NCBI GenBank assembly: GCA_937877625.1
Contig: CALFJG010000039.1
Span: forward strand, 1-64,000
DNA from: an uncultured Prevotellaceae bacterium
GTDB taxonomy: Bacteria > Bacteroidota > Bacteroidia > Bacteroidales > Bacteroidaceae
Length of the DNA: 64,000 nt
Direction of reading: 5' to 3'
This document shows, piece after piece, positions 33,379-42,959 of this stretch. Numbering within the stretch: the stretch's first letter is position 1; every line of letters begins with the position of its first letter. A model generated the notes under the pieces. It had not been told where the DNA came from. It ran no database searches and was given only the letters and a program-made list of their open reading frames with translations. Position numbers and translations under genes: made by a program.

Positions 33379-36219
33379 ATGTCTCGTCAAACTATTGACA
33401 TATACGGAGCGCGTGTCCACAATCTGAAAAATGTGGACGCTTCCCTGCCCCGCCACAGCCTCAGTGTGATAACCGGACTCAGCGGCAGCGGCAAGAGTTC
33501 CTTGGCTTTCGATACCCTCTACGCAGAGGGGCAGCGCCGCTACATAGAAACCTTTTCTGCCTACGCGCGTAATTTCCTTGACAACTTGGAGCGACCCGAC
33601 GTGGACAAAATCACCGGCCTCAGCCCCGTAATAAGTATAGAGCAGAAGACGACGAATAAAAATCCGCGTTCTACCGTGGGCACCGTTACTGAGATCTATG
33701 ACTTCCTGCGCCTTCTTTATGCCCGCGCTGGCGAAGCCTATTCGTGGAAGAGCGGAGAGCGTATGGTGCGCTACACCGAAGAGCAAATCGTTGACCTTAT
33801 CCTTAACGACTACATCGGCCACAAAGTGTTGCTGCTCGCTCCCCTGGTGCGCAACCGCAAAGGCCACTATCGTGAACTCTTTGAGAGTGTGCGCAAAAAA
33901 GGATTTTTGCACGTGCGTCTGGACGGAGTGGTGCAGGAGGTGGTACGCGGTATGAAGGCCGATCGTTATCGCAACCACGACATTGAAGTTGTGGTAGATC
34001 GTCTGCGAGTGGCTGAAAAGGATCGCGAACGCCTGGCACAGTCGGTGGCTCATACGATGACGCAGGGCGATGGGCTGCTGTTGTTGCTTGATGCCGAGAG
34101 CGGCCAGACGCGTTTTTATAGCCGCCGGCTTATGGACCCTGCCACCGGGCTGGCGTATCGTGAGCCCGCGCCCCATAATTTCTCGTTCAACTCCGTGAGC
34201 GGGGCGTGCGCTAAGTGTAAAGGGTTGGGCTATGTCAGCGTTATCGACCGCGACAAAGTAATTCCTAATCCCCGCTTGAGCATCTACGACGGTGGGCTGG
34301 CACCACTGGGGAAGTATCGGCGCGTGTTTATTTTCCAAGAAGTGGAGGCGGTGCTCCTGAAATATGAGGCCGACCTAAAAACCCCCATTGGCGAACTACC
34401 AGAGGAGGCTCTCGACGAGATAATAGGCGGCACGCCCGACCGCCTGCGCATCCCTGCCGCCATAGCAGGCACAACGAACGACTACTATGTGGAATATGGC
34501 GGGTTGGCAAAGTATATCGCGCAGATGGCCGACAACGATATGACCGTCGCCGCGCGAAAGTGGGCCGACAGTTTCGCGCGTACACAGACCTGCCCCCACT
34601 GCCACGGCGCACGTCTCAACCACGAAGCACTCGCCTACAAATTTGCCGGGAAAAACATCTACGAACTGGCATCGATGGACATAGGTCAACTCACCGAGTG
34701 GATAGACAGCGTGGAGACCACCCTACAAGGCCATCAGGCTACCATAGCCCATGAAATACTCAAGGAACTGCGTTCGCGCCTGCGTTTTCTTGTTGATGTG
34801 GGGCTTGACTATCTGTCGCTCGCTCGCGCCACCGCTACCCTCAGCGGCGGAGAGAGCCAGCGCATCCGACTGGCTACCCAAATCGGCTCGCAACTCGTCA
34901 ACGTTCTCTATATACTTGATGAACCCAGCATAGGACTCCACCAGCGCGACAACATACGCCTGATAAACTCCCTAAAACAACTGCGCGACACGGGCAACAC
35001 GGTGGTGGTTGTGGAGCACGATAAGGAGATGATGCTCAGTGCCGACTACGTGATAGACGTGGGGCCGCTGGCCGGGCGCAAGGGGGGGGAAATAGTGTTC
35101 CAAGGCACGCCGAAGCAGATGCTTCATAGCCATACGCTCACGGCAGACTTTCTCAGCGGCAAGCGAGCTATAGAGGTGCCGACCAAGCGCCGGCAAGGAA
35201 ACGGCAAGGTGATGTGCGTCATAGGCGCAAGCGGAAATAACCTCAAGCACATCACCGCTGAGTTTCCCTTAGGTACATTTATCTGTGTCACAGGCGTGAG
35301 CGGCTCCGGCAAGAGTACATTCATAAACGACACACTGCAACCCCTCCTCTCCCAGAAAATCTATCACTCGCTCCAAGAACCCCTACCCTACGACCAAGTA
35401 GAAGGCTTGGAGTACATAGACAAAGTGGTCAGTGTTGACCAAAGCCCCATAGGGCGCACACCACGCTCCAACCCCGCCACATACACGGGTGTCTTTAGCG
35501 ACATTCGCGCCCTCTTTGTGGAACTCCCCGAGTCGAAGATACGAGGCTACAAGCCCGGGCGTTTCTCCTTTAACGTGAAAGGCGGACGCTGCGAGACGTG
35601 CAAGGGAAGTGGCTACAAAACAATAGAGATGAACTTCCTCCCCGACGTTTTTGTGCCCTGCGAAACGTGCCACGGCAAGCGTTATAACCACGAAACACTT
35701 GAGGTGCGCTACCGTGGGAAAAGCATTGCCGATGTGCTGGAGATGACTATCAACCAAGCGGTGGATTTCTTTGAGTTTGTGCCTAACATACTTCATAAGA
35801 TAAAAGTCTTGCAGGACGTAGGGCTCGGCTATATCAAACTCGGCCAGAGCAGTACCACGCTCAGCGGCGGCGAGAGCCAACGTGTGAAACTCGCCACCGA
35901 ACTTTCTAAGCGCGACACTGGACGCACGCTCTACATACTCGATGAGCCGACAACCGGGCTTCATTTTGAGGATATCCGTGTGCTACTTGGCGTGCTACAG
36001 CGGCTGGTTGATAAAGGCAATACCGTAATAGTGATTGAGCACAACTTAGACGTGATAAAATCCGCCGATTATATAATTGACTTAGGCCCCGAGGGTGGTC
36101 GCGGCGGCGGAACAATAGTTGCCACCGGCACACCCGAAGCAGTGGCGGCGGCGGGAAGAGGCTATACAGCCAAATACCTCAGAGAAGAACTCGCAGAAGC
36201 GCAGTCGAAGGACAAATAG
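33379..36219 (+). CDS. uvrA: excinuclease ABC subunit UvrA
   Basis: DNA-damage recognition ATPase of nucleotide excision repair. Two ABC modules are seen: the first Walker A is GLSGSGKSSLAF (about residue 31) with signature LSGGESQRIRLATQIG, the second GVSGSGKSTFIN with LSGGESQRVKLATELS. Zinc-binding pairs are CAKCKG with CPHCHG in the first half and CETCKGSGY with CETCHGKRYN in the second. Length 946 is normal. The ATG at 33379 begins MSRQTIDIYGARVHNLKN. uvrC is also in the window, at 47 kb. Confidence 0.98.
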   Translation: MSRQTIDIYGARVHNLKNVDASLPRHSLSVITGLSGSGKSSLAFDTLYAEGQRRYIETFSAYARNFLDNLERPDVDKITGLSPVISIEQKTTNKNPRSTVGTVTEIYDFLRLLYARAGEAYSWKSGERMVRYTEEQIVDLILNDYIGHKVLLLAPLVRNRKGHYRELFESVRKKGFLHVRLDGVVQEVVRGMKADRYRNHDIEVVVDRLRVAEKDRERLAQSVAHTMTQGDGLLLLLDAESGQTRFYSRRLMDPATGLAYREPAPHNFSFNSVSGACAKCKGLGYVSVIDRDKVIPNPRLSIYDGGLAPLGKYRRVFIFQEVEAVLLKYEADLKTPIGELPEEALDEIIGGTPDRLRIPAAIAGTTNDYYVEYGGLAKYIAQMADNDMTVAARKWADSFARTQTCPHCHGARLNHEALAYKFAGKNIYELASMDIGQLTEWIDSVETTLQGHQATIAHEILKELRSRLRFLVDVGLDYLSLARATATLSGGESQRIRLATQIGSQLVNVLYILDEPSIGLHQRDNIRLINSLKQLRDTGNTVVVVEHDKEMMLSADYVIDVGPLAGRKGGEIVFQGTPKQMLHSHTLTADFLSGKRAIEVPTKRRQGNGKVMCVIGASGNNLKHITAEFPLGTFICVTGVSGSGKSTFINDTLQPLLSQKIYHSLQEPLPYDQVEGLEYIDKVVSVDQSPIGRTPRSNPATYTGVFSDIRALFVELPESKIRGYKPGRFSFNVKGGRCETCKGSGYKTIEMNFLPDVFVPCETCHGKRYNHETLEVRYRGKSIADVLEMTINQAVDFFEFVPNILHKIKVLQDVGLGYIKLGQSSTTLSGGESQRVKLATELSKRDTGRTLYILDEPTTGLHFEDIRVLLGVLQRLVDKGNTVIVIEHNLDVIKSADYIIDLGPEGGRGGGTIVATGTPEAVAAAGRGYTAKYLREELAEAQSKDK

Positions 36220-36296
36220 TTTTTTGTCGTTTGCGGGAAAAACGTGTCTTTTGCGGTTAGCATAAGCATCAATACAAAACTAAAAAACAATAATTT

Positions 36297-37817
36297 ATGT
36301 TTGAAAACCAACCTAAGGGGCTCTACGCCCTCGCGCTGGCCAACACAGGCGAGCGTTTCGGCTACTACACGATGCTGGCCGTGTTTGCGCTCTTTCTGCG
36401 CGAGAATTTCGGATTAACAGCAGGTACGGCGGGTGCTATATATAGTACCTTCCTCGCGCTGGTGTATTTCTTGCCGCTTGTCGGAGGCTTTATGGCCGAC
36501 AAGTTCGGATACGGAAAGATGGTTACCATCGGTATCCTTATTATGTTCTTTGGCTATCTGATGCTCTCCGTGCCTCTCGGAAATGCCGCGCCGGCTATGG
36601 CAGGCATGATAGTAGCCTTGTTGTTGATCAGTTTCGGCACCGGACTCTTTAAGGGCAATCTGCAAGTGATGGTGGGCAATCTCTACGACGAGGCTTCCTT
36701 TAGTGCGTCGCGCGACAGCGGTTTTTCTATCTTTTATATGGCTATAAATATCGGCGCACTCTTTGCTCCGACGGCAGCCGTTGAGATAATGAAATGGGGA
36801 GAAGCCTCCTTCGGTTGCACCCATGCCGAGGCTTATCACTACGCCTTTGCCGTGGCTTGTCTGTCGCTCGTACTTTCCATCGCTATCTACTACGGTATGC
36901 GCTTCACCTTCCGACACGTGGAGAGCGACACGAAGAAGGCCGCCGCCGATGCCGCCGTACAGGAGGAAGAAGATCCGAAGGACACAAAAGACCGCGTCGT
37001 GGCTCTCTGCCTGGTCTTTGCCGTGGTAATCTTCTTCTGGATGGCCTTCCACCAAAACGGTCTCACGCTCACGTATTTTGCCGATGAGTTTGTGACACCT
37101 ACCGTGGTGGGTGCAGCAGCAATGCCTTTCAACGTGCTGAACTTGGTACTCTGCATCATCATCGTCTATGCGCTTTTCTCGCTCTTCCAAAGCAAGAGCC
37201 GTCTGGCCAAGACGATTAGCGGCGTGGTACTCTTGGCGTGTGCTGGGGCACTTTACTATCAGTACGTCGCCTCAGAAGGCAAAGCCGTGGATCTCGCTGC
37301 TCCTATCTTCCAACAGTTTAATCCCAGTTTTGTCGTAGCCCTTACGCCCGTGAGCCTGGCTATTTTCGGTTGGCTCGCTGCACGTAAGAAAGAGCCCAGT
37401 GCTCCGCGCAAGATAGCCTATGGTATGCTCGTGGCAGGCGCGGCCTATCTCATTATGGTAGCGGGCTCTATCGGGCTGCTCACCCCCGATGCACAGGCTG
37501 CCGCAGCCGATGCCGACAAAACGTTTGCCAGTCCTAACATCCTCATAGGTACATACCTCGTACTCACTTTTGGTGAGTTGCTTCTCTCACCTATGGGTAT
37601 CTCCTTTGTGTCAAAGGTGGCTCCGGCCAAACTTAAGGGTACGATGATGGGTGGATGGTTTGTGGCCACTGCGCTGGGTAACTTCTTAGTCAGTGTAGGA
37701 GGCTTCCTTTGGGGCGACCTGCCGCTCTGGATTGTGTGGACGGTATTCATTGTGCTTTGCCTCTTGAGTGCTGCATTTATGTTTGCCGTGATGAAGCGGC
37801 TGGAGAAAGTGGCTTAG
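36297..37817 (+). CDS. POT-family peptide transporter
   Basis: Proton-coupled oligopeptide symporter of the inner membrane, with about 12-14 membrane segments. The first helix holds LANTGERFGYYTML, the family's ExxERFxYY motif, except that the first Glu is Asn here. The second signature, ISFGTGLFKGNLQVMVGNLYDE, is present. The cytoplasmic middle loop (residues about 210-230) is rich in Glu, Lys and Ala. Length 506 is normal. Substrates are probably di- and tripeptides (family knowledge). It stands 77 bases after uvrA, and the next gene begins eight bases after its stop. Confidence 0.94.
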   Translation: MFENQPKGLYALALANTGERFGYYTMLAVFALFLRENFGLTAGTAGAIYSTFLALVYFLPLVGGFMADKFGYGKMVTIGILIMFFGYLMLSVPLGNAAPAMAGMIVALLLISFGTGLFKGNLQVMVGNLYDEASFSASRDSGFSIFYMAINIGALFAPTAAVEIMKWGEASFGCTHAEAYHYAFAVACLSLVLSIAIYYGMRFTFRHVESDTKKAAADAAVQEEEDPKDTKDRVVALCLVFAVVIFFWMAFHQNGLTLTYFADEFVTPTVVGAAAMPFNVLNLVLCIIIVYALFSLFQSKSRLAKTISGVVLLACAGALYYQYVASEGKAVDLAAPIFQQFNPSFVVALTPVSLAIFGWLAARKKEPSAPRKIAYGMLVAGAAYLIMVAGSIGLLTPDAQAAAADADKTFASPNILIGTYLVLTFGELLLSPMGISFVSKVAPAKLKGTMMGGWFVATALGNFLVSVGGFLWGDLPLWIVWTVFIVLCLLSAAFMFAVMKRLEKVA

Positions 37818-37825
37818 CCTTTCCT

Positions 37826-39055
37826 ATGAAACGAACTCTTTGTTCCCTCCTCGCAGCCTGTGCGCTTTGCGTACAGGCTGCGCCATTCGACACCATATAT
37901 AACTATCGGGTGTTCGACCACCGTGTTGTTAATTTCAGCGAGACCGACCATCCCGGCAGCATCTGCCAAGAAGCCGACGGCACACTCGTGATAGGCAACG
38001 GGCGCATCGTACTGCGAAAAGTATGTCTGCCCCGCACAAAACGCGACGCGCGAGCCACAATCAGCGTCAGCCTACGTTCCCACGGCGACCGTTGGGACAA
38101 GACGGGAAGTGTATTCCTGATACCCTGCAAGCAGGCGGTGAGTATGATTTCTGTGGCACGCGGCTTGGCCACCTACCCCGCACTCGCCGACCACGGCACA
38201 GAGAACTTTCCCGGTATAGTGGCTGTGGCACCCGACTATGCACCCTGTATAGAACTGATGCGCTTTATGACACCTTTTGGCGTGGGGTTCTACACCCCGC
38301 GCGACAGTACGTCGCGGCAGCACGTTCAACCCGTGTGGCTTGATACGTATGCCGACAGTGTGGAATGGCGCGACGATGTCACCGACCGCCTTTCGCTGCT
38401 GCAAGATAGTTGTTGGGTGGGGCTGGCCATCGACTCCTGGACCGCCGAGGGCTATGAAGCCTCTGTCTGCCTTACACTTGAAGAGAGCCGCGTCAAAGGC
38501 GACAAAGCCACCACGCAACACGTAGTTCCCTTGGTAAATACTATTTCCTATTACCAGCAAGACTATTGCGACCTCTTCGCACGCCGCGCGCTCAACGTGG
38601 CGTTTAAGATGCCTGCGAAGGCGCGGCGGGCAATGCTTTATTACGTAGCGTCGGGACATGGCGGACACAGCGGCGGCGATGAGTTTGTGCCGTGTGAGAA
38701 TGTCATAAGCCTTGACGCGCAAGAGGTGTTTCGCTTCACACCCTGGCGCACCGATTGCTACACCTTCCGACGATACAACCCCTCCACAGGCGTGTGGTTG
38801 CAAGAGCGAGAGGCTGCGTATATCACCTCGCAAGGCACGCGCGGACAAAAACGTATAGAGGAGACGCTGGCTTCGTCCGATCTCTCACGCTCTGGCTGGT
38901 GTCCAGGAAGCCAGGTGATGCCCGTGCGCATTCCTCTTTACAACGTTACTCCTGGCACACATATACTTTCCATCGCTATACCCAATGCGCAGCCCATTGA
39001 CGGAGACCTCCTTAACCACTGGCTCGTCAGCGCGTGGATAACGTGGGAGGAGTAA
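37826..39055 (+). CDS. PNGase F-like N-glycoamidase
   Basis: Predicted peptide:N-glycosidase, which cleaves the bond between Asn and the first GlcNAc of N-glycans. A Sec signal (MKRTLCSLLAACALCVQAA) is followed by an N-glycanase N domain and a C domain. The second half has YVASGHGGHSGGDEFVPCEN, then the RRYNPSTGVW segment and SDLSRSGWCPGSQVMP, all recalled from PNGase F. I chose the ATG at 37826; the frame is open to 37709, inside the POT gene, which is not credible. Length 409 exceeds the classic 314-residue mature PNGase F by the signal and N-terminal part. It begins eight bases after the POT gene stop, so the two may be co-transcribed, which would let glycopeptides be stripped and the peptides imported. 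Confidence 0.85.
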   Translation: MKRTLCSLLAACALCVQAAPFDTIYNYRVFDHRVVNFSETDHPGSICQEADGTLVIGNGRIVLRKVCLPRTKRDARATISVSLRSHGDRWDKTGSVFLIPCKQAVSMISVARGLATYPALADHGTENFPGIVAVAPDYAPCIELMRFMTPFGVGFYTPRDSTSRQHVQPVWLDTYADSVEWRDDVTDRLSLLQDSCWVGLAIDSWTAEGYEASVCLTLEESRVKGDKATTQHVVPLVNTISYYQQDYCDLFARRALNVAFKMPAKARRAMLYYVASGHGGHSGGDEFVPCENVISLDAQEVFRFTPWRTDCYTFRRYNPSTGVWLQEREAAYITSQGTRGQKRIEETLASSDLSRSGWCPGSQVMPVRIPLYNVTPGTHILSIAIPNAQPIDGDLLNHWLVSAWITWEE

Positions 39056-39095
39056 AGACGTCCGTGAATATCGTTATAACAAAACACAAAGACAA

Positions 39096-39527
39096 ATGAA
39101 AAAGATACTGATACTCAACGGCCCAAACCTGGATCGCTTGGGAGCGCGCGAACCCGAAATTTATGGCACACAGACAATGAGCGATTGTTTAGAAGCGTTG
39201 GCCGAGCTGTTCCCATCGTGTGAAATCGTTTATTTCCAAAGCAACCACGAAGGTGCGCTGATAGACCGCCTTTGGCAGGCTAACGACGAAGGATTTTTTG
39301 GTGTGGCATTCAACGCGGGGGCTTTTACACACACTTCGGTGGCTCTGCTCGATGCTATTCGCGGCATAGAAATACCTGTGGTGGAAGTGCATTTGAGCAA
39401 TGTTCACCAACGCGAAGACTTTCGCCACAAAAGTCTTATCTCCGCGGGTTGCGAGGGTGTGATAGCGGGATTCGGTATGCAGAGTTATCGGCTCGCCGTG
39501 CAAGCCTTGCTCGCGCGAAAAGGATAA
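39096..39527 (+). CDS. aroQ: type II 3-dehydroquinate dehydratase
   Basis: Third step of the shikimate pathway (3-dehydroquinate to 3-dehydroshikimate), a dodecameric cytoplasmic enzyme. It starts KKILILNGPNLDRLGAREPE, with the catalytic Tyr in EIYG, then FNAGAFTHTSVALLDAI with the catalytic His, and EVHLSNVHQREDFRHKSLIS. Length 143 is normal. No other aro gene is close. Confidence 0.97.
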   Translation: MKKILILNGPNLDRLGAREPEIYGTQTMSDCLEALAELFPSCEIVYFQSNHEGALIDRLWQANDEGFFGVAFNAGAFTHTSVALLDAIRGIEIPVVEVHLSNVHQREDFRHKSLISAGCEGVIAGFGMQSYRLAVQALLARKG

Positions 39528-39609
39528 CGGGCTGTTCTATAAGGTACACAAGTTTCGTTAGTAGCGAAAAACCAAAAAAAGGCGACGAGCATAGCAATGC
39601 TGTTTCCCT

Positions 39610-40053
39610 TATAGGGCAAGCAGGCGAGCCGCCTGCACTCCCTGACAGTTGCACCTTGGATGCCCTACCTGCAACACGGGTGTGTTTTCATAACTCCCGC
39701 CACTTGAATCATAACCGTAGCATCGCATTGAAGAGGGCAAAAGCGCGAAGGAGAAAATAGGTTGGACGGCATCTAAACATAGTCCGATTGATTTTAAAAT
39801 CAATCCGATTGATTTTAAAATCAAAGCCTTTGATTTCAAAATCAATCGGACTATGTTTAATCACGGTCGGACTACGCTGAAAACGCACGTATCCTCCCTT
39901 GCTGCTGGAAGCACACGCCGCCCGCGTGCAAAAGGATTCAGTAGAGGCAGTCTGTAGAAGCGTATGCCGCCCACGTGCAGAACGATGCAGACGAGCCGCC
40001 TACGCTCCCAGAGGGTTGCACCTTGCTTGTTATACCTACGACACTGATAAGGC
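39610..40053. repeat. composite palindromic repeat, copy B (inverted to copy A)
   Basis: Reverse complement of 1474-1965 over nearly the whole length, including the TTGCACCTTGCTTGTTATACC end and the GCATCGCATTGAAGAGGGCA stretch. The central palindrome pairs 39763-39799 with 39833-39872, with a core of CATAGTCCGATTGATTTT. It fills the gap between aroQ and the O-methyltransferase gene; no gene is supported there. Confidence 0.85.
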
Positions 40054-40117
40054 ACAAAGAAGCAAGTCAGCCTAACATCCCATATAGTTTATTCCTCCTA
40101 CTAAACTCGCTATCTGA

Positions 40118-40741
40118 ATGTCTATCGACGACTATATCCTATCCCACATAACACCCGAGGACAAGTATCTCCATAGCCTCTACCGTGCCACCAACTTGCG
40201 GTTGCTACGCCCACGAATGGCATCAGGACACGTGCAGGGCTCGTTCCTCCGTATGCTGACGGCACTGGTAAGACCACAGCACGTGTTGGAGATAGGTACG
40301 TTCTCGGGATATGCCACACTCTGTATTGCAGCAGCACTACCCGAGGAAGGAAAGATTTTGACGTACGAAATCAATGACGAACAGGAGGACTTTACACGTC
40401 CGTGGCTTGAAGGCTCGCCTTATGCCGAAAAAATAGAAATGCAGGTGGGCGATGCGCTCGTGCTGCTGCCTCAACGCCACGAAACTTTCCAAATGGCATT
40501 TATTGACGGCAACAAGCGGCAGTACGTCGAATACTTTGAGATGATACTTCCGCGTATGAGTACTGGCGGATTACTCGTCTTCGACAACACGCTGTGGAAC
40601 GGCCACGTTGCAGAGGGCGACCACCACGATGCGCAGACCGAGGGCATTCGACGATTTAACGACCTGGTGGCGCGTGACTCCCGTGTAGAAACCGTGATAT
40701 TACCCCTGCGCGACGGATTGACGCTAATGCGAAAGACTTAG
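40118..40741 (+). CDS. SAM-dependent O-methyltransferase
   Basis: Class I methyltransferase of the COMT-like (O-methyltransferase family 3) group. The SAM-binding glycine loop is VLEIGTFSGYATLCIAAALP, motif II is GKILTYEINDEQ, and the metal-binding region is FIDGNKRQYVEYFEMILP with VFDNTLWNGHV. Length 207 is normal. The physiological acceptor is unknown; it may be a catechol-type small molecule. It is followed by a terminator at 40795. Confidence 0.92.
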   Translation: MSIDDYILSHITPEDKYLHSLYRATNLRLLRPRMASGHVQGSFLRMLTALVRPQHVLEIGTFSGYATLCIAAALPEEGKILTYEINDEQEDFTRPWLEGSPYAEKIEMQVGDALVLLPQRHETFQMAFIDGNKRQYVEYFEMILPRMSTGGLLVFDNTLWNGHVAEGDHHDAQTEGIRRFNDLVARDSRVETVILPLRDGLTLMRKT

Positions 40742-40787
40742 ACGTGTTTTTCTATCCTGAAAAATCACCCCTTTGCCTATTTTTTAG

Positions 40788-40795
40788 TACCTTTG
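40788..40795 (+). promoter_or_regulatory. -7 box ahead of gyrB
   Basis: TACCTTTG, 55 bases before the gyrB ATG. Transcription starting about seven bases later would fall inside the left arm of the hairpin at 40795-40819. No -33 TTTG is found at 19-21 bases. Confidence 0.5.
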
Positions 40796-40827
40796 CCCCG
40801 CTTTTAAGCCAAACGGGGCTTTTTTTT
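40795..40827 (+). terminator. terminator after the methyltransferase, in the gyrB leader
   Basis: GCCCCG (40795-40800) pairs with CGGGGC (40814-40819), followed by eight T (40820-40827). It should end the methyltransferase transcript. Because it overlaps the likely gyrB start region, it could also affect gyrB. Confidence 0.8.
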
Positions 40828-40850
40828 ATTGGCAAACGAAACGTCAAGAT

Positions 40851-42812
40851 ATGAACGAACAAGCACAAACAGGCGCACCAGCGAATTATTCTGCCTCAAA
40901 CATCACCGTCCTGGAAGGACTTGAGGCCGTGAGGAAGCGCCCCGCCATGTACATCGGCGACATCAGTGAGAAAGGGTTACATCATCTGGTCTATGAAACC
41001 GTGGACAACTGCATTGACGAAGCACTTGCTGGCTACTGCAACAACATTGAAGTGACGATATGCAAAGACAATAGCATCATTGTGCAAGACGATGGGCGCG
41101 GCATTCCTGTTGATGAACATCCGAAGGAACATCGCTCTGCCTTAGAGGTCGTTATGACCGTACTGCACGCTGGGGGTAAGTTCGACAAGAATTCTTATAA
41201 GGTATCGGGCGGATTGCACGGCGTCGGCGTGAGTTGCGTAAACGCCCTTTCCAAACATATGACATCGCAGGTGTTTCGCGATGGTAAAATCTACCAACAA
41301 GAATACGAGATAGGGCGTCCGCTCTATCCCGTGAAAGTGGTGGGCGAGACCGAGCTACGAGGCACGCGGCAACAATTTTGGCCCGACAATACTATTTTTA
41401 CAACCACAAACTATAAATACGACATTATTGCGAACCGTATGCGTGAACTGGCGTTCCTTAACGCAGGTGTTCACATTGTGCTTCGCGACGAGCGTCCCGA
41501 CGAAGAAGGCAACGTGCGCGAGGAAACGTTCTATAGCGAGAACGGACTGCGCGAGTTTGTGCGTTATATTGATAGTAGCCGCGTACATCTCTTTGACGAT
41601 GTGATTTATCTCAACACTGAGAAAAACGATATACCTATTGAGGTGGCTATTATGTACAACACGTCGTACAATGAAAACGTTCATTCCTATGTCAACGACA
41701 TCAATACGATAGAAGGCGGTACGCATCTCGTCGGTTTCCGTATGGCACTCACCCGTGTGCTGAAGAAATACGCTGAGGAAACGGCGGCCAAACAAATAGA
41801 AAAAGCCAAAATAGAAATTGCTGGCGAGGACTTCCGCGAGGGTCTCACGGCGGTGATTTCTGTAAAAGTGGCCGAGCCTCAATTTGAAGGACAGACAAAA
41901 ACAAAACTCGGCAATAGTGAAGTCAGCGGTGCTGTGACACAGGCCGTGGGCGAGGCTCTTACCAACTATTTAGAAGAGCATCCCAAAGAAGGCAAACTCA
42001 TCGTTGATAAGGTAATCCTTGCAGCCACGGCACGCATCGCTGCACGCAAAGCACGCGAGAGCGTACAACGCAAATCGCCGCTCACAGGCGGAGGCCTGCC
42101 CGGAAAATTAGCAGACTGCTCCTCCAAAAACCCCGAAGAGTGCGAACTCTTCCTCGTGGAGGGCGACAGTGCCGGCGGAAGCGCAAAACAAGGCCGCAGC
42201 AGGCTCACGCAAGCCATTTTGCCCCTGCGTGGAAAAATACTGAACGTAGAAAAAGCAATGTGGCACAAGGCTTTTGAGAGCGATGAGGTGAACAACATTA
42301 TCCAAGCCCTTGGCGTACGCTTCGGGGTGGACGAGGACAGCAAAGAAGCCAATATAGAGAAACTGCGCTACGACAAGGTTATCATTATGACCGATGCCGA
42401 TGTGGACGGACGCCACATTGACACGCTCGTAATGACACTTTTCTATCGCTATATGCCGCAACTCATCGAACAAGGCCACCTCTACATTGCCAATCCCCCA
42501 CTCTATCGTTGCAAGAAAGGCAAGGTGGAAGAGTATTGCTACGACGATGCTGCTCGCCAGCGTTTCATTGAGGAATATGGCGATGGTAGCGAGAATAGCA
42601 TTCAGACGCAGCGCTATAAAGGTTTGGGCGAAATGAATCCCGCGCAACTCTGGGAAACTACGATGAACCCAGAGACGCGACTACTCAAAAAGGTAAGTAT
42701 CGAAAATGCTGCTGAGGCCGACTATATCTTTTCAATGCTTATGGGTGAAGACGTTGGGCCGCGCAAGGAATTTATTGAGAAAAACGCTACCTACGCCAAT
42801 ATCGATGCGTAG
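40851..42812 (+). CDS. gyrB: DNA gyrase subunit B
   Basis: ATPase subunit of DNA gyrase, which introduces negative supercoils. The GHKL ATPase core has ETVDNCIDEALAGYC, DDGRGIPVDEH and GGLHGVGVSCVNAL. The TOPRIM domain has VEGDSAGGSAKQGR and MTDADVDGRHIDTLV. The end, QRYKGLGEMNPAQLWETTM, is diagnostic for GyrB over ParE. Length 653 is normal for Bacteroidales, without the large insertion of gammaproteobacteria. Confidence 0.98.
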   Translation: MNEQAQTGAPANYSASNITVLEGLEAVRKRPAMYIGDISEKGLHHLVYETVDNCIDEALAGYCNNIEVTICKDNSIIVQDDGRGIPVDEHPKEHRSALEVVMTVLHAGGKFDKNSYKVSGGLHGVGVSCVNALSKHMTSQVFRDGKIYQQEYEIGRPLYPVKVVGETELRGTRQQFWPDNTIFTTTNYKYDIIANRMRELAFLNAGVHIVLRDERPDEEGNVREETFYSENGLREFVRYIDSSRVHLFDDVIYLNTEKNDIPIEVAIMYNTSYNENVHSYVNDINTIEGGTHLVGFRMALTRVLKKYAEETAAKQIEKAKIEIAGEDFREGLTAVISVKVAEPQFEGQTKTKLGNSEVSGAVTQAVGEALTNYLEEHPKEGKLIVDKVILAATARIAARKARESVQRKSPLTGGGLPGKLADCSSKNPEECELFLVEGDSAGGSAKQGRSRLTQAILPLRGKILNVEKAMWHKAFESDEVNNIIQALGVRFGVDEDSKEANIEKLRYDKVIIMTDADVDGRHIDTLVMTLFYRYMPQLIEQGHLYIANPPLYRCKKGKVEEYCYDDAARQRFIEEYGDGSENSIQTQRYKGLGEMNPAQLWETTMNPETRLLKKVSIENAAEADYIFSMLMGEDVGPRKEFIEKNATYANIDA

Positions 42813-42845
42813 TTAGGTCACCGACAAATGAAGTCCACAAAAAAG

Positions 42846-42896
42846 CGGCTGCGCTTAGTCTTTCCAAGGAGTAACTAAGCGCAGCCGTTTTCTTTT
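42846..42896. terminator. bidirectional terminator between gyrB and the DUF4595 gene
   Basis: CGGCTGCGCTTAGT (42846-42859) pairs perfectly with ACTAAGCGCAGCCG (42874-42887). TTTTCTTTT follows, and AAAA precedes, so it can serve both convergent genes. Confidence 0.92.
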
Positions 42897-42959
42897 GTTT
42901 TTTCAAAGCCACTTGACGAGGCTACACATAAAGATGAGGAGTGTTAAAAGCCGTCTTTA

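Noticed and set aside
36414..37190. 258-codon minus-strand frame
   Set aside because: Its His- and Glu-rich composition is typical of the reverse of a membrane-protein gene (the POT transporter).
38072..38848. 258-codon minus-strand frame
   Set aside because: Antisense to the PNGase F-like gene, with no promoter or family resemblance.
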